Shown: piece after piece, positions 23,801 to 37,700 of the stretch
How the letters are laid out: every line of letters starts with the position of its first letter
Numbering within the stretch: the stretch's first letter is position 1
DNA from: Trichopria drosophilae
Taxonomy: Eukaryota; Arthropoda; Insecta; Hymenoptera; Diapriidae
Length of the DNA: 64,000 bases
Reading direction: 5' to 3'
Assembly (NCBI GenBank): GCA_030407085.1
Contig: CM059585.1
Coordinates: 5,759,001-5,823,000, forward strand
Made by a program: the position numbers and the translations under genes
Notes under the pieces: generated by a model
What the model saw: only the letters and a program-made list of their open reading frames with translations
Databases searched by the model: none
What the model was told of the DNA's origin: nothing

Positions 23801-25480
23801 AAAGTTTTCAGTCAAATACCACGATTGTCAAAATGCTCAGATGAAATTAAAGTATTTTGCATTGTATCTATTTAACGAATGTTCTACTCGTTAATGAAAG
23901 AAAATCGTTCAAAAATTGTTTTTCTTGAATAATTGATAACTGAAATTCATTAAAGTCTACAAGAACATGAATAAGTCCAAAATACATGAAAATTAATTAC
24001 TAACAAACTCAACAGACGTACATAATATTTATTACTCTTATAGATGCAGATTTTAACAATTAGTAAGACCGCGAAGGTTTCCAGTATCATTACAATATTG
24101 TCTATTAACCTTAAGAAACTGGTTTATTACACACTAACATTCTTTCTTATTAAAAGATATTTGCGTCTTACTAAACAATTTATTAAAAATGAAAATCTTA
24201 TGAAACTTTTTCAGTCTGCATTGATTAGCACCTACAAATAGTTTTGACTTTACACTTTACTATCATTCCTGATAACGAAAAAAAATTAAACAGCTGATGA
24301 TTTTAGGAAATAAATAATTTTTGGTTATCGATAAAAACTTTTCAACTATTTTCGAACTTTTATATGTATTATGTAGAATTATACTACCAGAGTCTTTATT
24401 ATGATTTGCCTTTGCAATGTTTTGATTCTGATATCAATTCATACTGCAACTTGAGTTGATTTGTGGTATTTTAGTATCATTGTTGACGGTTCATCGGTTG
24501 GACAACAAAAAGTAACTAGTGACAACGAAACTGCGAGAAAACACTTTGGATTATTTGTAATTTGTAGCATAATGCCCGATAAAAATTTAACCTAACGAAA
24601 CCTAACATCACCTAACCTAACTTAGTTTGACCTAAATCAACCTAACTTAGTTTGACCTAAATCAACCTAACCTAAGTTGACCTAACAATCGTAACGTAGC
24701 CTGACATCATCTAACCTGCAGGGAAAATGACTTTAAAAGTAATAATGAATTTAAAGAATTTAAAAATAATAATTACATTCATTCATTCATTAATTTGTAC
24801 ATTTCATCTTATGTCGAAAATTACAAACGATTTTATATTTTGTCACTTGAGACAGATTAGTCTTAATCTTCCTAATGCGAGTAAACGTGTGGAATTTCTT
24901 GACGGACTCGCAATAAATTGCTGTCTTGTTTTAATTATTTTTTCATTTGTTACTAATCTTTTATTGCGGTACAAAATTCATAAAAAGTTCGTAAAAGCTT
25001 AAAAACTAAAAGATTGTCTAGCAAAAATTTTATTGAACATCGTAGATCAAGTCGTAGAACATATAATTTTTCAAAAACTTACCAAGAACAAAAAAAAATC
25101 CGCATTAAAAAGCACCTATGAATTTCTAATTTAATAGAAAGTATTTGAAAGTGTGCAAAAGCAAATAACTAATCGTCGCAAGTGCCATATGGCGAAATTG
25201 CGCCGTAGTAACCACATATTAATCCCACAATTTTGTTTATAACAGTTTCCGATGGAAAATAATTCTCGTTCCGATAGAAAGTACCGGTCATTCTCATTTG
25301 TAAATTGACGTCCATGAATAAAATCCAGCGATGTACACATTTCCCAAGTTCGATTTTTTTCAGGATAGATCTGAATTCCTTTGATGCATTAGATGAGGAG
25401 TTTTCGTCCTCGATGAATAGAGACAAGATAATAGTGTGTAAACATATGTTTACCGATTGCTCCACCTTTGAATATTAGCC
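23800..25480. other. AT-rich spacer before TpnC gene 2
   Basis: Contains only the CCTAAC-rich tract at 24585-24720. Frames at 24727-25002 (+) and 25169-25465 (-) are unrecognised. Confidence 0.4.
24585..24720 (-). repeat. Degenerate TTAGG-like (CCTAA) repeat tract
   Basis: Around 13 CCTAA words separated by short spacers such as cttagtttga. The reverse complement resembles the insect telomere repeat TTAGG. This is an interstitial, degenerate copy. Confidence 0.5.
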
Positions 25481-25752
25481 GCGACAGTGATTAACAACAA
25501 TCGGCGCGTCGAAGCGACAGTAAGTTCGTCCTCCTAACTAGTGCCCGATACTTATTTACCGGCCCATAAATTTAAGTGACAGGCGTCCACGATCGATCGG
25601 GTTGCATTACGGTCGATGTTTATCAATAGATCTCATTTGTAAACAGCTGGGAGAAAAAAGATTCTTTTTATCTACCACTCCGACGAGACTTTTTCTGACA
25701 GTTTGACGGGACTTTGCGTCGGATTCGGTACCTGTGTCATCCTTTAATCACG
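25480..25752 (+). promoter_or_regulatory. CpG-richer 5' block of TpnC gene 2
   Basis: A G+C-richer stretch directly before the ATG-only exon, with a gatcgatcgg word near 25591 and a CAGCTG E-box near 25644. Likely promoter and 5' UTR; the transcription start is not resolved. Confidence 0.4.
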
Positions 25753-25755
25753 ATG
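25753..25755 (+). CDS. TpnC: TpnC gene 2 coding exon 1 (ATG only)
   Basis: cacgATG|gtaaat at the end of a CpG-richer block; the intron to exon 2 is 1862 nt. Placed by analogy with genes 1 and 3. Other ATG|GT sites in this long intron cannot be excluded. Confidence 0.6.
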
Positions 25756-28700
25756 GTAAATCCATTGTCAATAATTTCTGTTGTTTAGTGTTACGGTGTG
25801 ATGTAAAGTGTTTCTATTCCGTGAAGTGAGTGTTTGGTCGACGAATTTGTGTCTGTTAATTTGTGAAGGAAAGGAAATGAATGGTCGATATTCGTCATCA
25901 TTCAAAATTATCATTCATCATCATGCAGTGTTCGTCATCATTATCATCTATCCATCGCTATCACGAATTTGTGTATTTTTTGTTATTTTAGACAGTTCTT
26001 GTGCGGCAAGGAAGTAGATGATGAAGATTACAATCTAAAATCATCATTATACAACAACAATATTCATCACTATCATCCATCCTTGTTATGAACATAAAAC
26101 CAAAAGTCTATATTCCAGTGAACAATTATTTATAGTGTGTTTTATCGATGAAACTTCATCTTTTAAATGGTAATCAAACCATAATTCATCATCCATCACC
26201 ATAGAACGGCAAGGTTTATCATGGATATCATCCATCATCATCATAAATTTGAATATTAAATTAAATTCAAAGTGTCGAGTAAACATTTATGCATAGTGCA
26301 TTTTATCGACGATTTTAAATATAACGTTTGGCGTAAGTTAATCTATCTACTAAAAAGTAGTAACGATATTTGAGTCTTTTTAAGTACACTTTGAATCCAA
26401 TGGATTAAAGCATTCATATCACTGCCACGAAGTAGATTATTTACTGCAAATTTACTCAATTAGATAAAAAAAATTAACTTCGGATTATTTTTAATCCATT
26501 AAAATTAAATTTCACTCCAATACTTTAAATTAATTGTAATCTGACAGCTTTTGTACGAAAGAACACCGATGATGAATGGCTGATATTCATCGTCCTCATC
26601 CAAAATTATCATACATCATCCAACAACAATTCACCTAATAATTGTATATTAAATTCGAAGAAAATTACTAATACTGATTTTAGTCCACAAGGAAAATTTG
26701 CTTGAAATGAGAAAATATTCATATTATATGCTTCTTCCTTTTAGTAAGCCATACTTAATTTAAGAAGGATTTACTGAAATCCAGTAATCAATTAAATTAA
26801 AAACTTGAACTTGTACTTAAAACAAAATCTATAGTTAAGTGCATACCGAGTAGAACAGTTTAATGTTATTGCAAGCAACTATTTTGTGGATTATTGATTC
26901 CTGGACTAATATGTGAATAACAAATATTTCCGTCATTTTTACAAACAAATTTCTAATTGGCTATTTGATATATACTGAAAAATATACATTTGAAAACTCT
27001 CTTTATTGTATACTATCTTCTTATTGTTTTAGTTAGACAAATTCGTCCGTGTAACTACTTTTATCATTTTTAATTCAGTTAGTTAATAGTTGGAAATTTA
27101 TGTAAATGTACAGCTAAATTGTAACAAGTTTTATAAAGTTAGTATATTCTTAATACTACTTTAGAACTGCAACTCATAATATGCACTTAAAGTCCTATTA
27201 TACTGTGTCGAACAGTTGACATGTTCATAGGAATTTACTAGTTTCTATAATGGTTAACAAATACGAAGTAATAGTTTTCACATATTAACTGTATACCTGA
27301 ATTAGTTAAAAACTACTGATTAAAAAATAAAAATGTGTAACTAATACAATCAGTACTAGCCTGATTGTAACCTCTACATTTAAAATAGCTAAAAAACTAC
27401 TAATTTAAAATTAAATGTGAGTTGGAATCATTTTTATAATTAAATTGTAAAACACTACTAATTCAATAATAAAATTCTACTAAACTAACAGTATAATTTA
27501 ATTAATTTAGTTTAGTAATTTTTAGAATCAGTGATAAATTATTAGTTTTTCATTATTAAAACCCGTTTGAATAGAACAGTATTCTAATGCTAAAATATAA
27601 GTCAATTTTAATTCCAGGAGGATCTCAGCAAGGAACAAATTAAACGTAAGTTTACTTTATATTATGTAACTAAATGTTACTAAAACTGTCATTTGTGTCG
27701 ATTAACGATATGAAATATGGGAAACATTGCTAAGGATTCACAGAAAATAATATACTTACATATTGTTGATGCTTTGAAATTAGATCTTTAATAGAAAAAG
27801 CGATAAATTTTTGAATTCTTAACATTTTGTTTACAAATCAATAGTTTTCTCTTTACTCTGAAAATCTGAGTCAGTTGAAAAGTACTAATTAAAAAAGGAA
27901 AGGTCCTGCTAATATTAGTAATAATAAAATTATCACTAATTCTAAAAACCACTAAACTGAAATAATTAATTTCTACTTTTAGATTAGTCGAATTTTATTC
28001 ATAAACTATTGATTTTTCACATTTGGCTAGTAAAAAATGACTAAGTGATAGTACAGCCACTTTACATTTTAGAATACTGGTTTTTAAATTATTCAAATTT
28101 ATTGAGAGGGCATAAAGTAAATAAATGCATGATAAGTATGCTAATCAAATAACGTATTTAGTATCATAATTTAGCATAGTCCAGAAGTGTTAATAATTAT
28201 TGATAACTTATAATAATAAGTCAAGAATTTATCTATGTTTTATATTAACATAGATGTTTTCAAAAAAACTGTTCAACCGTTTTAATATAAATGAAGAATA
28301 TCTTGGTATTTTTCAGTCATTATAATTAAGTAGACAATAATTCATGAATAATTCATCTATATTTTATAGTAAAATACATGTTTTCAACAAAATTTTTAAC
28401 CGTCTTAACATAAGTGAAGAACTTATATAACAATGTTAATACCTATTGATAAGTGCAATTAATCATATGTAACAATGTAGGTTAATTTTTATTTAGAAAT
28501 AGTGATAATGACAAGAAATTTAGTAATGCAAACCATTTGTGACGGTACACGCGATGGCATGTATTAATTAAAATTTTTCCCATTTACCGATCGCGTACAA
28601 TTTACCGATCGATAAAGCGTTGACCACTAGGCCATTCCACTTGAATCGGACCAGTGACCTCTCAGATAGGGGAAGTAAGGGCAAAGTGGGATGGTTTTGG

Positions 28701-31700
28701 AAAAACTCGTATACAGAAAATATGGGGCATAAGAATGGTTATGTGTGGTTTAGAAACCCTTATTTAGGTCCTCAACTAACTTATTATGAAACGCATTTAA
28801 AAAAAAGTAACTGTTTAATACTCCAAATTTCAATTTTACGAAAAAACTTTTTTTTGAGAAACTTTTTTGAGAAATCTGAAGGGATCAAAGTGGAACGGGT
28901 TGTTATAATTACTTCTGGAAAGCTATGATAGAGAGAGAGAGAGAGAGGGAGAGAGAGAGAGAGGGGGCGGGAGAGAGAGAGAGACAGAGAGAGAGAGACA
29001 GAGAGATTGAAAATTTATTTATTAGTGTCCTGGTCATTACGAGCCGGGGACACAACTCAAGAGAGAGAGGGAGAGGGAGAAAGAGAGAGAGAGAGAGAGA
29101 TTGAAAATTTATTTATTAGTGTCCTGGCCATTACGAGCCGGGGACACAACTCAAGAGAGAGAGAGAGAGAGGGAGAGGGAGAGGGAGAAAGAGAGAGAGA
29201 GAGAAAGAGAGTTCTTACTTATCTCTGTGAACCTAAATAAAAACGGAACACATCCCACTTTCCCCCACCCACTTTGCCCCAAAATAGAATTTTTTTTAAA
29301 CACGTCGTAAAAAAACATCCTCAACCCCAAATGAAACAAATAAAAAACGAAAATACAGTGTAAGAGAAGACTATTAATATATTAATATATTAAGTCATCC
29401 AATTCAGATTTTAATTACGCTTAATTTATTGATACTTACTAATCGATTGAAAATATGTCTGAATTTACAAATTGACTTCGACTTCCTAGGTCATGTTCGA
29501 ACGGTTGGTAAATACTTAATGGAAATTGAAATATGTTTCAAAATTTGTATTACGATAACTCATTTGTAAATAAACAATGCAAACAAACACATACAGGAAA
29601 CGTTCTAATACAGCGAAACGCCAAAATCCCAGTTTGCCCCTACTTCCCTATTAGTCAAATGTTGCATATCGTTAGTTCCTGATGATACAAAATATGGTGT
29701 CAAGTATTTTTTTTCCGGATTGCAAAATTGTCCAAGTTATGAATAATGGAAAATTTGTTCACTTTTTAATAAATAATTTTATAACTTTTTTCCTTCAAGT
29801 TGAATAAAAAAAATTTTAAAAACAAAAGTTATAACAAAAGGAGTACATTTTAAAACTGCAAAAGTATAATAAAAATAAATATAAAATATAAAAAATACAA
29901 AAAAAAATAAATAAATACTTTTCGAATGTCATTCACCTCCTCGTGCTGAAAACTGGATAACGTTTAAACTGGCAAAGAAACGACAAATTATTTAGATGTA
30001 AGTACAATAAGAGGCAGGCCGCGAGTACCGATCCTTCGCGCGATCAGATATTAAATAATCATCTTCCCGATAACGAAACAAAACACATCAATGACAATTT
30101 TTTATAGAATAGTAGAAGATTGGTAGTTTCCGACAAAAATTTTTTTTTTTATTAAATGATCATTACCCAGGCAGTAAAAAAATTATTTAAAAATAAATTT
30201 TTAAATAAATAGTACGAAATCATGTTTTCATATGTTATAAATAATTTAATAATAAAATATTGTCCTTTTCTGATAACTTTCATTATACAAATTTTTGTAT
30301 TCAACTTGAAGAAAAAAAGAAATCTAATTATTAATTAAAAAGTCAACAAATTTTGCATTATTCATATCTTGGACTATTTTGCAGTCGGGAAAATAATATT
30401 TGACTCCATACTTTATATCATCAGGAACTAACGTTATGCAAAATTTGACTAATTTCTAAGAGCTGAGTGATCCAATTTTCGTGGAATGGCCCCAATATAA
30501 ATGCAAAATATAGAAGTAATCTTTATGTTTCCAAATACTTATAAAGCGTCCATGAATTAGAACGCAATACCAGAAGAACACATTTGAAGAGGTTGACGCG
30601 TGGGGGCGAAATCATGAGAGGAGTTTTTAGGCACGCGAATTTGACGAAACAAGCAAAAACATTTTTACTCTGATAAGACACAAGATAACAAGTCCACGTG
30701 TTGGATATTGCTAAAATTCAATGTCCACTCCTGATAACATAATTCATGGTATAATAAGAACCTGACATGACTCACCAAAATTCCGAAGATTAAAGTTTCG
30801 CGCAAGCTATTCGTTAATTGACGAGATTATTTTTCGCGACTGGATTTCAGCCAATCAGAGCGTGATATTCAAAGGGTTCTATGGTCATTTGTTTAAAATT
30901 ATACTGGAAATTCCACGGCAGCTCCTGGAAATTGCATTCGAAAATTCCATGCTCGCTACTCATTTAACCAGTTCGACATTTCAATAGGTTAAAAGTGTAA
31001 AATTTATCAATTGAGATTGGTAGAAGATGAGTCGGTTTGCTCAGCTGTAACCTCAAATACCGCACTCTGACTGAATTCCAGTCACAAAAAATAATCCGTC
31101 GAATACCCCTCGACCTTCAAAATTAATCGCAATATTTCCCTCTAACTTTCCTGCGAACAAATAAATATTTTGAGCTCGTGCTACGCACTCGGAATCTTTA
31201 ATCTGCAAAACTTGACATATTCACTTGTTTGCAACAAAGCTATCGGGAAATATTCCGATAATTTTGAAGGTCTCGGGATATTACAACTGAATATCCGGCA
31301 ATTTTCAATCGGTAGAATTAAACGACTTAATACGTGTTTTAACGGATTTCATATAAAGTGAAATAATATAGAAGCCTTGAATCATCCTGAGCGTCTAGGA
31401 GCCCTGATGTATGGGCAAATCCAAAGAACTTTTGACTTTCATATTATTTTAAGATTCACGTAAATAAGCTAAACAGAAATATTTATAAAACATTACTATT
31501 TACTAAAAAGGATATGCTTTTCAAGGTACAGTTATTTGTTTTGCATGATAGTTGATTAAAAAATCAAAGGAAACACGAAAGCTCATAAAATTTGAATAAA
31601 CTGCTGCGTGCAAATCGTATTTTTTTTAATATTTTGTTCCGTAACTTTTGGAACGTGTATTCTTTTCATTTGAAAATCATGTCGTTGATTAATGGCACTT

Positions 31701-34700
31701 TATAAAAGCCAAAGATACTTGAAAAATAAGTGTGCCTATCGCTGAATAAGAATGACATGCGTCCAAAGTCGCGTGCAGAAGATTTATGGAAAATGGAATT
31801 TTCGTTAATTTCTAACAATAACTTTTGGAACAAACAATATTATGACTCAATACTTTGGGAATTTTTAATTGATGATATAATAAGTGACGTATTCCAAGGA
31901 ATAAGGTGTTCCTTGTCTCATCTCAATTCTGTGCCTATTACAACCTATAGCCTTCGTGCGTAACTGTTGTTGAAAAATGACACTTTTGTCAGGCACACGA
32001 ACTATACACAATTAAATGCCTCGATTATTGGCATAATATATTGTTTTAGGTGTCATAATAATACTCTGAACTTGTTCCAGAAATACAATACGATGTTCTG
32101 GGGTAAAACAAGACATGAAATTATCTCTTTTACACAAACTCCTTTCTTTACACGGAAAAATGCTGAAATTTGTTACGCGCGGGTTTTATTGGTAACTGCT
32201 CATAAATACGTTGAGAAATATTAAAAATTGAAGATGGTAGATACAATATGGCGGACCAAATTCCTAAAAAGTTGCTTGAACCAGCTGAAACTGTGTATTC
32301 GGGGTCGCTCATCGGTCGAGATTCGCTATAGCTTTGCTCCAGAAATAATGAAAATGTAACTTTGGGTAACTTTGTTTTTCATCTCCCTTGCTTCATCTTT
32401 TCTGGTTAAAAATGAATAAATATGGTACTAATGACAACTTACGTTATACCTATTTAATTTTTTTTTTCAGGATTGCCGGGATTGTAATGCCTTAAATCGA
32501 CTTAAATAAATGTTTGCTGCTAGTTTATATATTATGAACCTAAAAGCAAAAAGAAAGAAAACCCCCGAATACCCAATTTGTAATTTGTGAGTAACTTGTT
32601 ACAAATGCGGTCTTCCATATTGAATTCGCCGTCTTGAATTCTGAATATCTGTTGACGGATTCGTGACCAGTAACTTAAAAAATCACGAGTAACAAATTTC
32701 ATCTGTTTTCCGCGTACAGAAATATGTTTGGTTCGAAGATATAATTTTAGGTCTGGTTTTACCTGACTGCGCTGGAACAATCCTTTAAAAGTCGTAACGT
32801 GTCTTTTTTTCTACATTTTATATGTTTAGGAGTGGCCTCAGGTTGATTTTAAATGTGTGCCACCGAAAAAAAATGTTTTTCTTAAAGCGTAAAGTTAAAA
32901 GTTCTGTGGATTTACCCGTATATGAATGGTAAATTTTTATATAATCTAATAATAATTCAAGATTTTTATCAACAACACATTCAATAGAAAATAAAAATAT
33001 GAAATCATTGGCTTATCATGCTCTTTAGAATATACAGATTTGATTTGAAAAACAGTATTTTAATTTTTGGTCACGCTTTCGTAATTAATTTTGTAATATT
33101 TTCAAGCATCGATAAATTATGATTCGTGTTGATCTTTTATTATTGTTGTCATTAACTGAACAACAAACTATTTCATGTTAACCGAAATGGTTTGTTTGTA
33201 GCTATTGTAAGCGTTTATATTGACTCCGTTATATTTTTTAAATATACAATAAAAGTTATGGCTTATGTCAAGGGATTATTCGACTACCATATCTGTACAT
33301 GTTAACATATTTAATGTATTTAATAATGTTAAAGGCAATTATTGTTCGTTCTGCATAAAATTTATTACCATAAATTTCGGTTAATGTAATAATGTAATCT
33401 ATGGTGATCTAGAAGGTGTTTTACACCATGATTATATAATTACGCATTGAATCATGATTATCTATGTTATCATCGTAAATGGGTCGATTCTCCTCTGAAC
33501 GTGGTGTTTTTAAAGCATTTTGCATATAATTATATATAATATGATCGGTAGTGAGAGTGTGCATTATATCATCAGTTACCGTCAATTACAATATTAAGAC
33601 GTGTTTTAAGGTTCTGTTCTACACAATGTGATTTGATTGACAATATATTATATGTGTACCACTGAAATTTGTCAAAATGATTGGAAATTATTAGAACTCA
33701 TGATGCCTAACTTATCGATATTTTGTTAAATTTAATTTTTCTTATTACCGCATATAGTTTTATATTTTCATTTGATTCTATTATTTATATTTTATATACA
33801 CATATACATTTTCTTATTTTTATATAACAAAAAAATTTATATGCCATGGATTATTCATTAATTATTAATTTCAATGTATATAATAAAATTATGAAATAAT
33901 AACGATTTTATTAGGTGTTTAAAATCCACTATTCAAAGAAATAGAATCGTTACACATTAAAATTGTATTTCTAAGAATTCTAAGAACTAGTTGCTAGTTG
34001 ATATAGAAAATTGGCATAATATTGTAAATTAGGTAATAATTACTATCAATTATATATACCTACAATTATACCTATTATTATTGCTAAAACTACAAAAAAA
34101 AACGATATTGTTGGAGCTATTTTTCTACTACTTTGTTAATCAAATGTGGATGAAACATATTCCTATTCATAATATTATTTTACTCCGCCATTTATAAATG
34201 ATATCTTTTAATTTACTGGTGATATTTATCGCTCAGTAATAATATAACCTATAAGAATAACTTAAGGTTATACGAAAAATATATGTATATATAAAAAAAA
34301 GGAAAATGGAAAATTGAGTCGAATTAATTTAAAGAGAATAATGTAAAATAAACCGAATTGTAATTATTTACGTTTCATCTTCTGAGTTCAGACAGAGGCG
34401 AATGCGTGCATCGCTTTTATTTATATTATCTGGGCTTATTAATGTGTCCGTGTGCTGTACCGAGAAAAATGTGAACGAACTGTTTTGAATTTATATTTCT
34501 ATTGAAAATTTTCAATTGTTTAATGCAAGAAAGAATTATAAACTTCAGGTATATTTGATTTTTCGAATATGTTTACCATAACATGTTTACATCTTTTCTT
34601 TTTTTTTAATAAAGTTTTCTATATTGCTTCGTTTCTTCTAATTTCTTTCCGTAGCAAGAATATTTATTTTTTGGTAATTGAATTCATGTATCGTTCCGTT

Positions 34701-37700
34701 TCTATGTTGGGTTAAGCCGGTGTGTTGAGCAATTTTAGTTGTTAAAAAATTCTTTTTATGTTTTTTCTGGTATAATTGCATCTCGCTATTGTTACGTCCC
34801 AGCATATTTGCCCGCTTTCGTCCGGTTATGTTTCCCTGTCGCCGCTCCACCGCTCTACCGCCCCCCACTTTGAGGGCTGTGGGGCCTCACGAAGGGCCTG
34901 CTGTGACGTCACGAACATAGCGCGATTGAGGAGAGTGGAAGAATCGGCGTTCCCCTTCTTTTGACAAATATAAGGAGGCGGGAGGGAAGGGGAGGAACCG
35001 AGCTGACAAATATACCGGGACTCATATGACTTAACACAATGCGTACATGGTATTTTGTATACAACTCTTTGTTTTTCCATCTGTAACGTATCTTTTCCCG
35101 GTCTATGTGTGCTATGTTAGTGATAAAAGGAATTGAAACTATTTTGATGATATTATTTTTGAAGAGTTTTGCAACTTTGTTACTCAGGCCATTGATATAA
35201 GGACAAATTATTGTTTTTATTATTTGATCGTAGCTGTTATTGTCATTATTACTATTGTTTGCATTTATATGACTTAATCTTTTTTTAGTGCACTGGTTGA
35301 TTATTTAGGACGGATAACCATTATCTAATGATATTTTTTTAACTAAAAAATTGTTAATTGTTAGTGTAATTGTTAGTTATCATGAATTTCAAGTGAAGAT
35401 AGTTTTCCGGTATGGTCCATAAGCCCGTAAATCATGCCGGTTTTGTAAGAATTTGGATGTGTAGACAGATAGTGGATGTATCTACCGGACCATGTTTTTA
35501 TATGAAACTAGTCTAGTTTTAATCTGCCATCTGGCGTACTTAAAATTTTGAATCAAGATAATTATTTTCTCTATTGTTTTCAATTTCTAAGGTGAATTAA
35601 AGTCTACTGTTTTTGTGAATTACGACATCTCTTTGTTTAATAACTTTAAACTTATTCAAGATGTCATTTTATTTTCAAAGCCTTCTGGGATGCATGTGAG
35701 TTTGCCCAGAATCTGTCAGCAATCATGATCAAAATACTATTGCAAATTTATAACAAATTTTTCTGTTTTGAATCCCAGAAATTCAATAAAACATTTCATA
35801 ATACACGCAATAGATTAGTCTCTACTCATTTTAATACTAATAAGACCGGGAAAAGATAGATTACCAAAGGAAAAACAAAGAGATGTCGTACACAAAGTAC
35901 CATGTTTGCATTGTGATAATACATAGGACAAACGTACAGATCTAGAGGTCAGACTGAAAGAACATAAAAAGAATTTTGAACAACTAACACTGAACAACTC
36001 ACCGGCTTAACCCAACATAGAAACGAAACGGAACATGAATTCAATTAACAAAAAAACAAAGATTCTTTCTAAGGCAAGAAAGTGGATGAAACGAAGCAAT
36101 GTAGAAAAGAACCACCCTAAAAAGTTGCAAAAATTCGCCTGTTTTTTGAACCTGAAATTTGGGGTCAAAATATATAGGAAATAAAAGTTTGCGATGTTAG
36201 GTTGCTCGTATTTCATTTGTCTCTTTAATGTACTGAATGAAATAGTAAAGTTAGAAAACACGTAGAATCTTAATATTAGTAAATGGTAACTATTATTAAT
36301 CAATCGTATATAATACCCAACATAATATAGTTCCATAATTATTAAAAAATATAGACAAATATTATCGAATATATTCCGTACGAAATCACTGATTTTCCAA
36401 TTGCTATTGTCAAACAGCGCCGTAATAATTATTACTGAACAATACTACGTAAAACGTGTATTTATTTATTTATTTATATATTTATTTATTACAGGAAAGA
36501 ATATAATATCATTGACCCGACTAACAAACCTTGGGGTGGTTCCGGGTTCGAATCTCCATCCGGGTCGATACTTTTTTTTCTTTATCATTTATTTCCGAGC
36601 GTCGAAAAATCGGAATAAATTCGGAAATCGAATGTGTGTAATGTGTGATTTGTTCCTGTTTATTTATTTATACATCATAAACAATTTTATTATAATAACT
36701 GTTTTTATACGTTCTTGTATCACTATGCTAATTGAAAATGCAAAAAGACCATCTAAATGCATTAACTGGAATTTAAATGAGCAAAAATAAAAAAATTGAT
36801 TTGAAAACGTAGGTACCCTAGGATTTCTATTAATTTTCACCGATTAACTAAACTATCAAAACAAAAACAAGAAAATACCAATTAAAAAGATAAATCATCA
36901 CGAATAATATTTTAATTTTATCTAAAACACAAGTTTCAATGTATAGTTTAAAAAATTTTTTGTAACTAACTATGACATCAAAATACCAGCCACTTTACTC
37001 GCATATTTATTTTATCTATCAATGGTCGATAAAAAAAGCGACTTTACTGCGGTCTGATTATTACTAATGTTTGAGTAATAAAATGTGTATTCTAAAGTGA
37101 TACTTTTTCAAAATTATGGATAGGAAATGATGTGGCACTAGAAATTTATTTATTTCTTGCAGGGTCAAAAAAATATTCAACTCTTAAATGTACGCAAATA
37201 GTTTTGATGAAAAGGATAAAAACAAAGAAACGTGTCGATGTAGAAAGTATTGGAAAGAATGCTGTGAATGAACAAGACAATTGAAATAAAACAGACAATA
37301 GCATCTGGCTCGTGTTCTGTCTTGCGTAAAAAGAATATTCTATGCATACATTTCTTCAAGTCATCGCCCGATTGAATTTCTAACTCTAAATATCCAATTG
37401 TATTTTTTAAATTAATTTTATTTTTTTAACTTATACGAAGCAAAATATAATACATTAACTAAAAAAAAATAATTTATACAAATTATCTTATATTTCTCAT
37501 AAATATTTCTTCATTCAGAGTAATAATACTTTAAAAGATCTATGCTAATCATTTAAAATGATCACATTTAAAGATCTAATAATATTTTTTAATTTAAAGG
37601 TATTTACGTTTTTTGAAAGTAAAAAAAATAATATCACTTTAATTTTTTAATTACAAACAATGCAAATGTTCAACGTTCAAGATCGCGAATAAAACCGATG

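Larger units (their letters stand above)
28632..30492. mobile_element. Outer foldback element split by a second element
   Basis: The left arm (ggccattccac then, after the insertion, ttagtcaaatgttgcata at 29650-29800) is mirrored by the right arm (tttgcattattcat...tatgcaaaatttgactaa...gtggaatggcc, 30330-30492). Shared inner words include gttagttcctgatgata on the left and tatcatcaggaactaac on the right. No ORF. Confidence 0.6.

Noticed and set aside
25169..25465. 98-codon minus-strand frame upstream of TpnC gene 2
   Set aside because: Reads plausibly in part but has no recognised motif, and an overlapping second frame is also open; too weak to call.
28620..28928. 102-codon frame
   Set aside because: Spans the junction between two mobile elements.
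36401..36790. 129-codon frame on the + strand
   Set aside because: Crosses the SINE fragment and low-complexity ttattta repeats; not protein-like.
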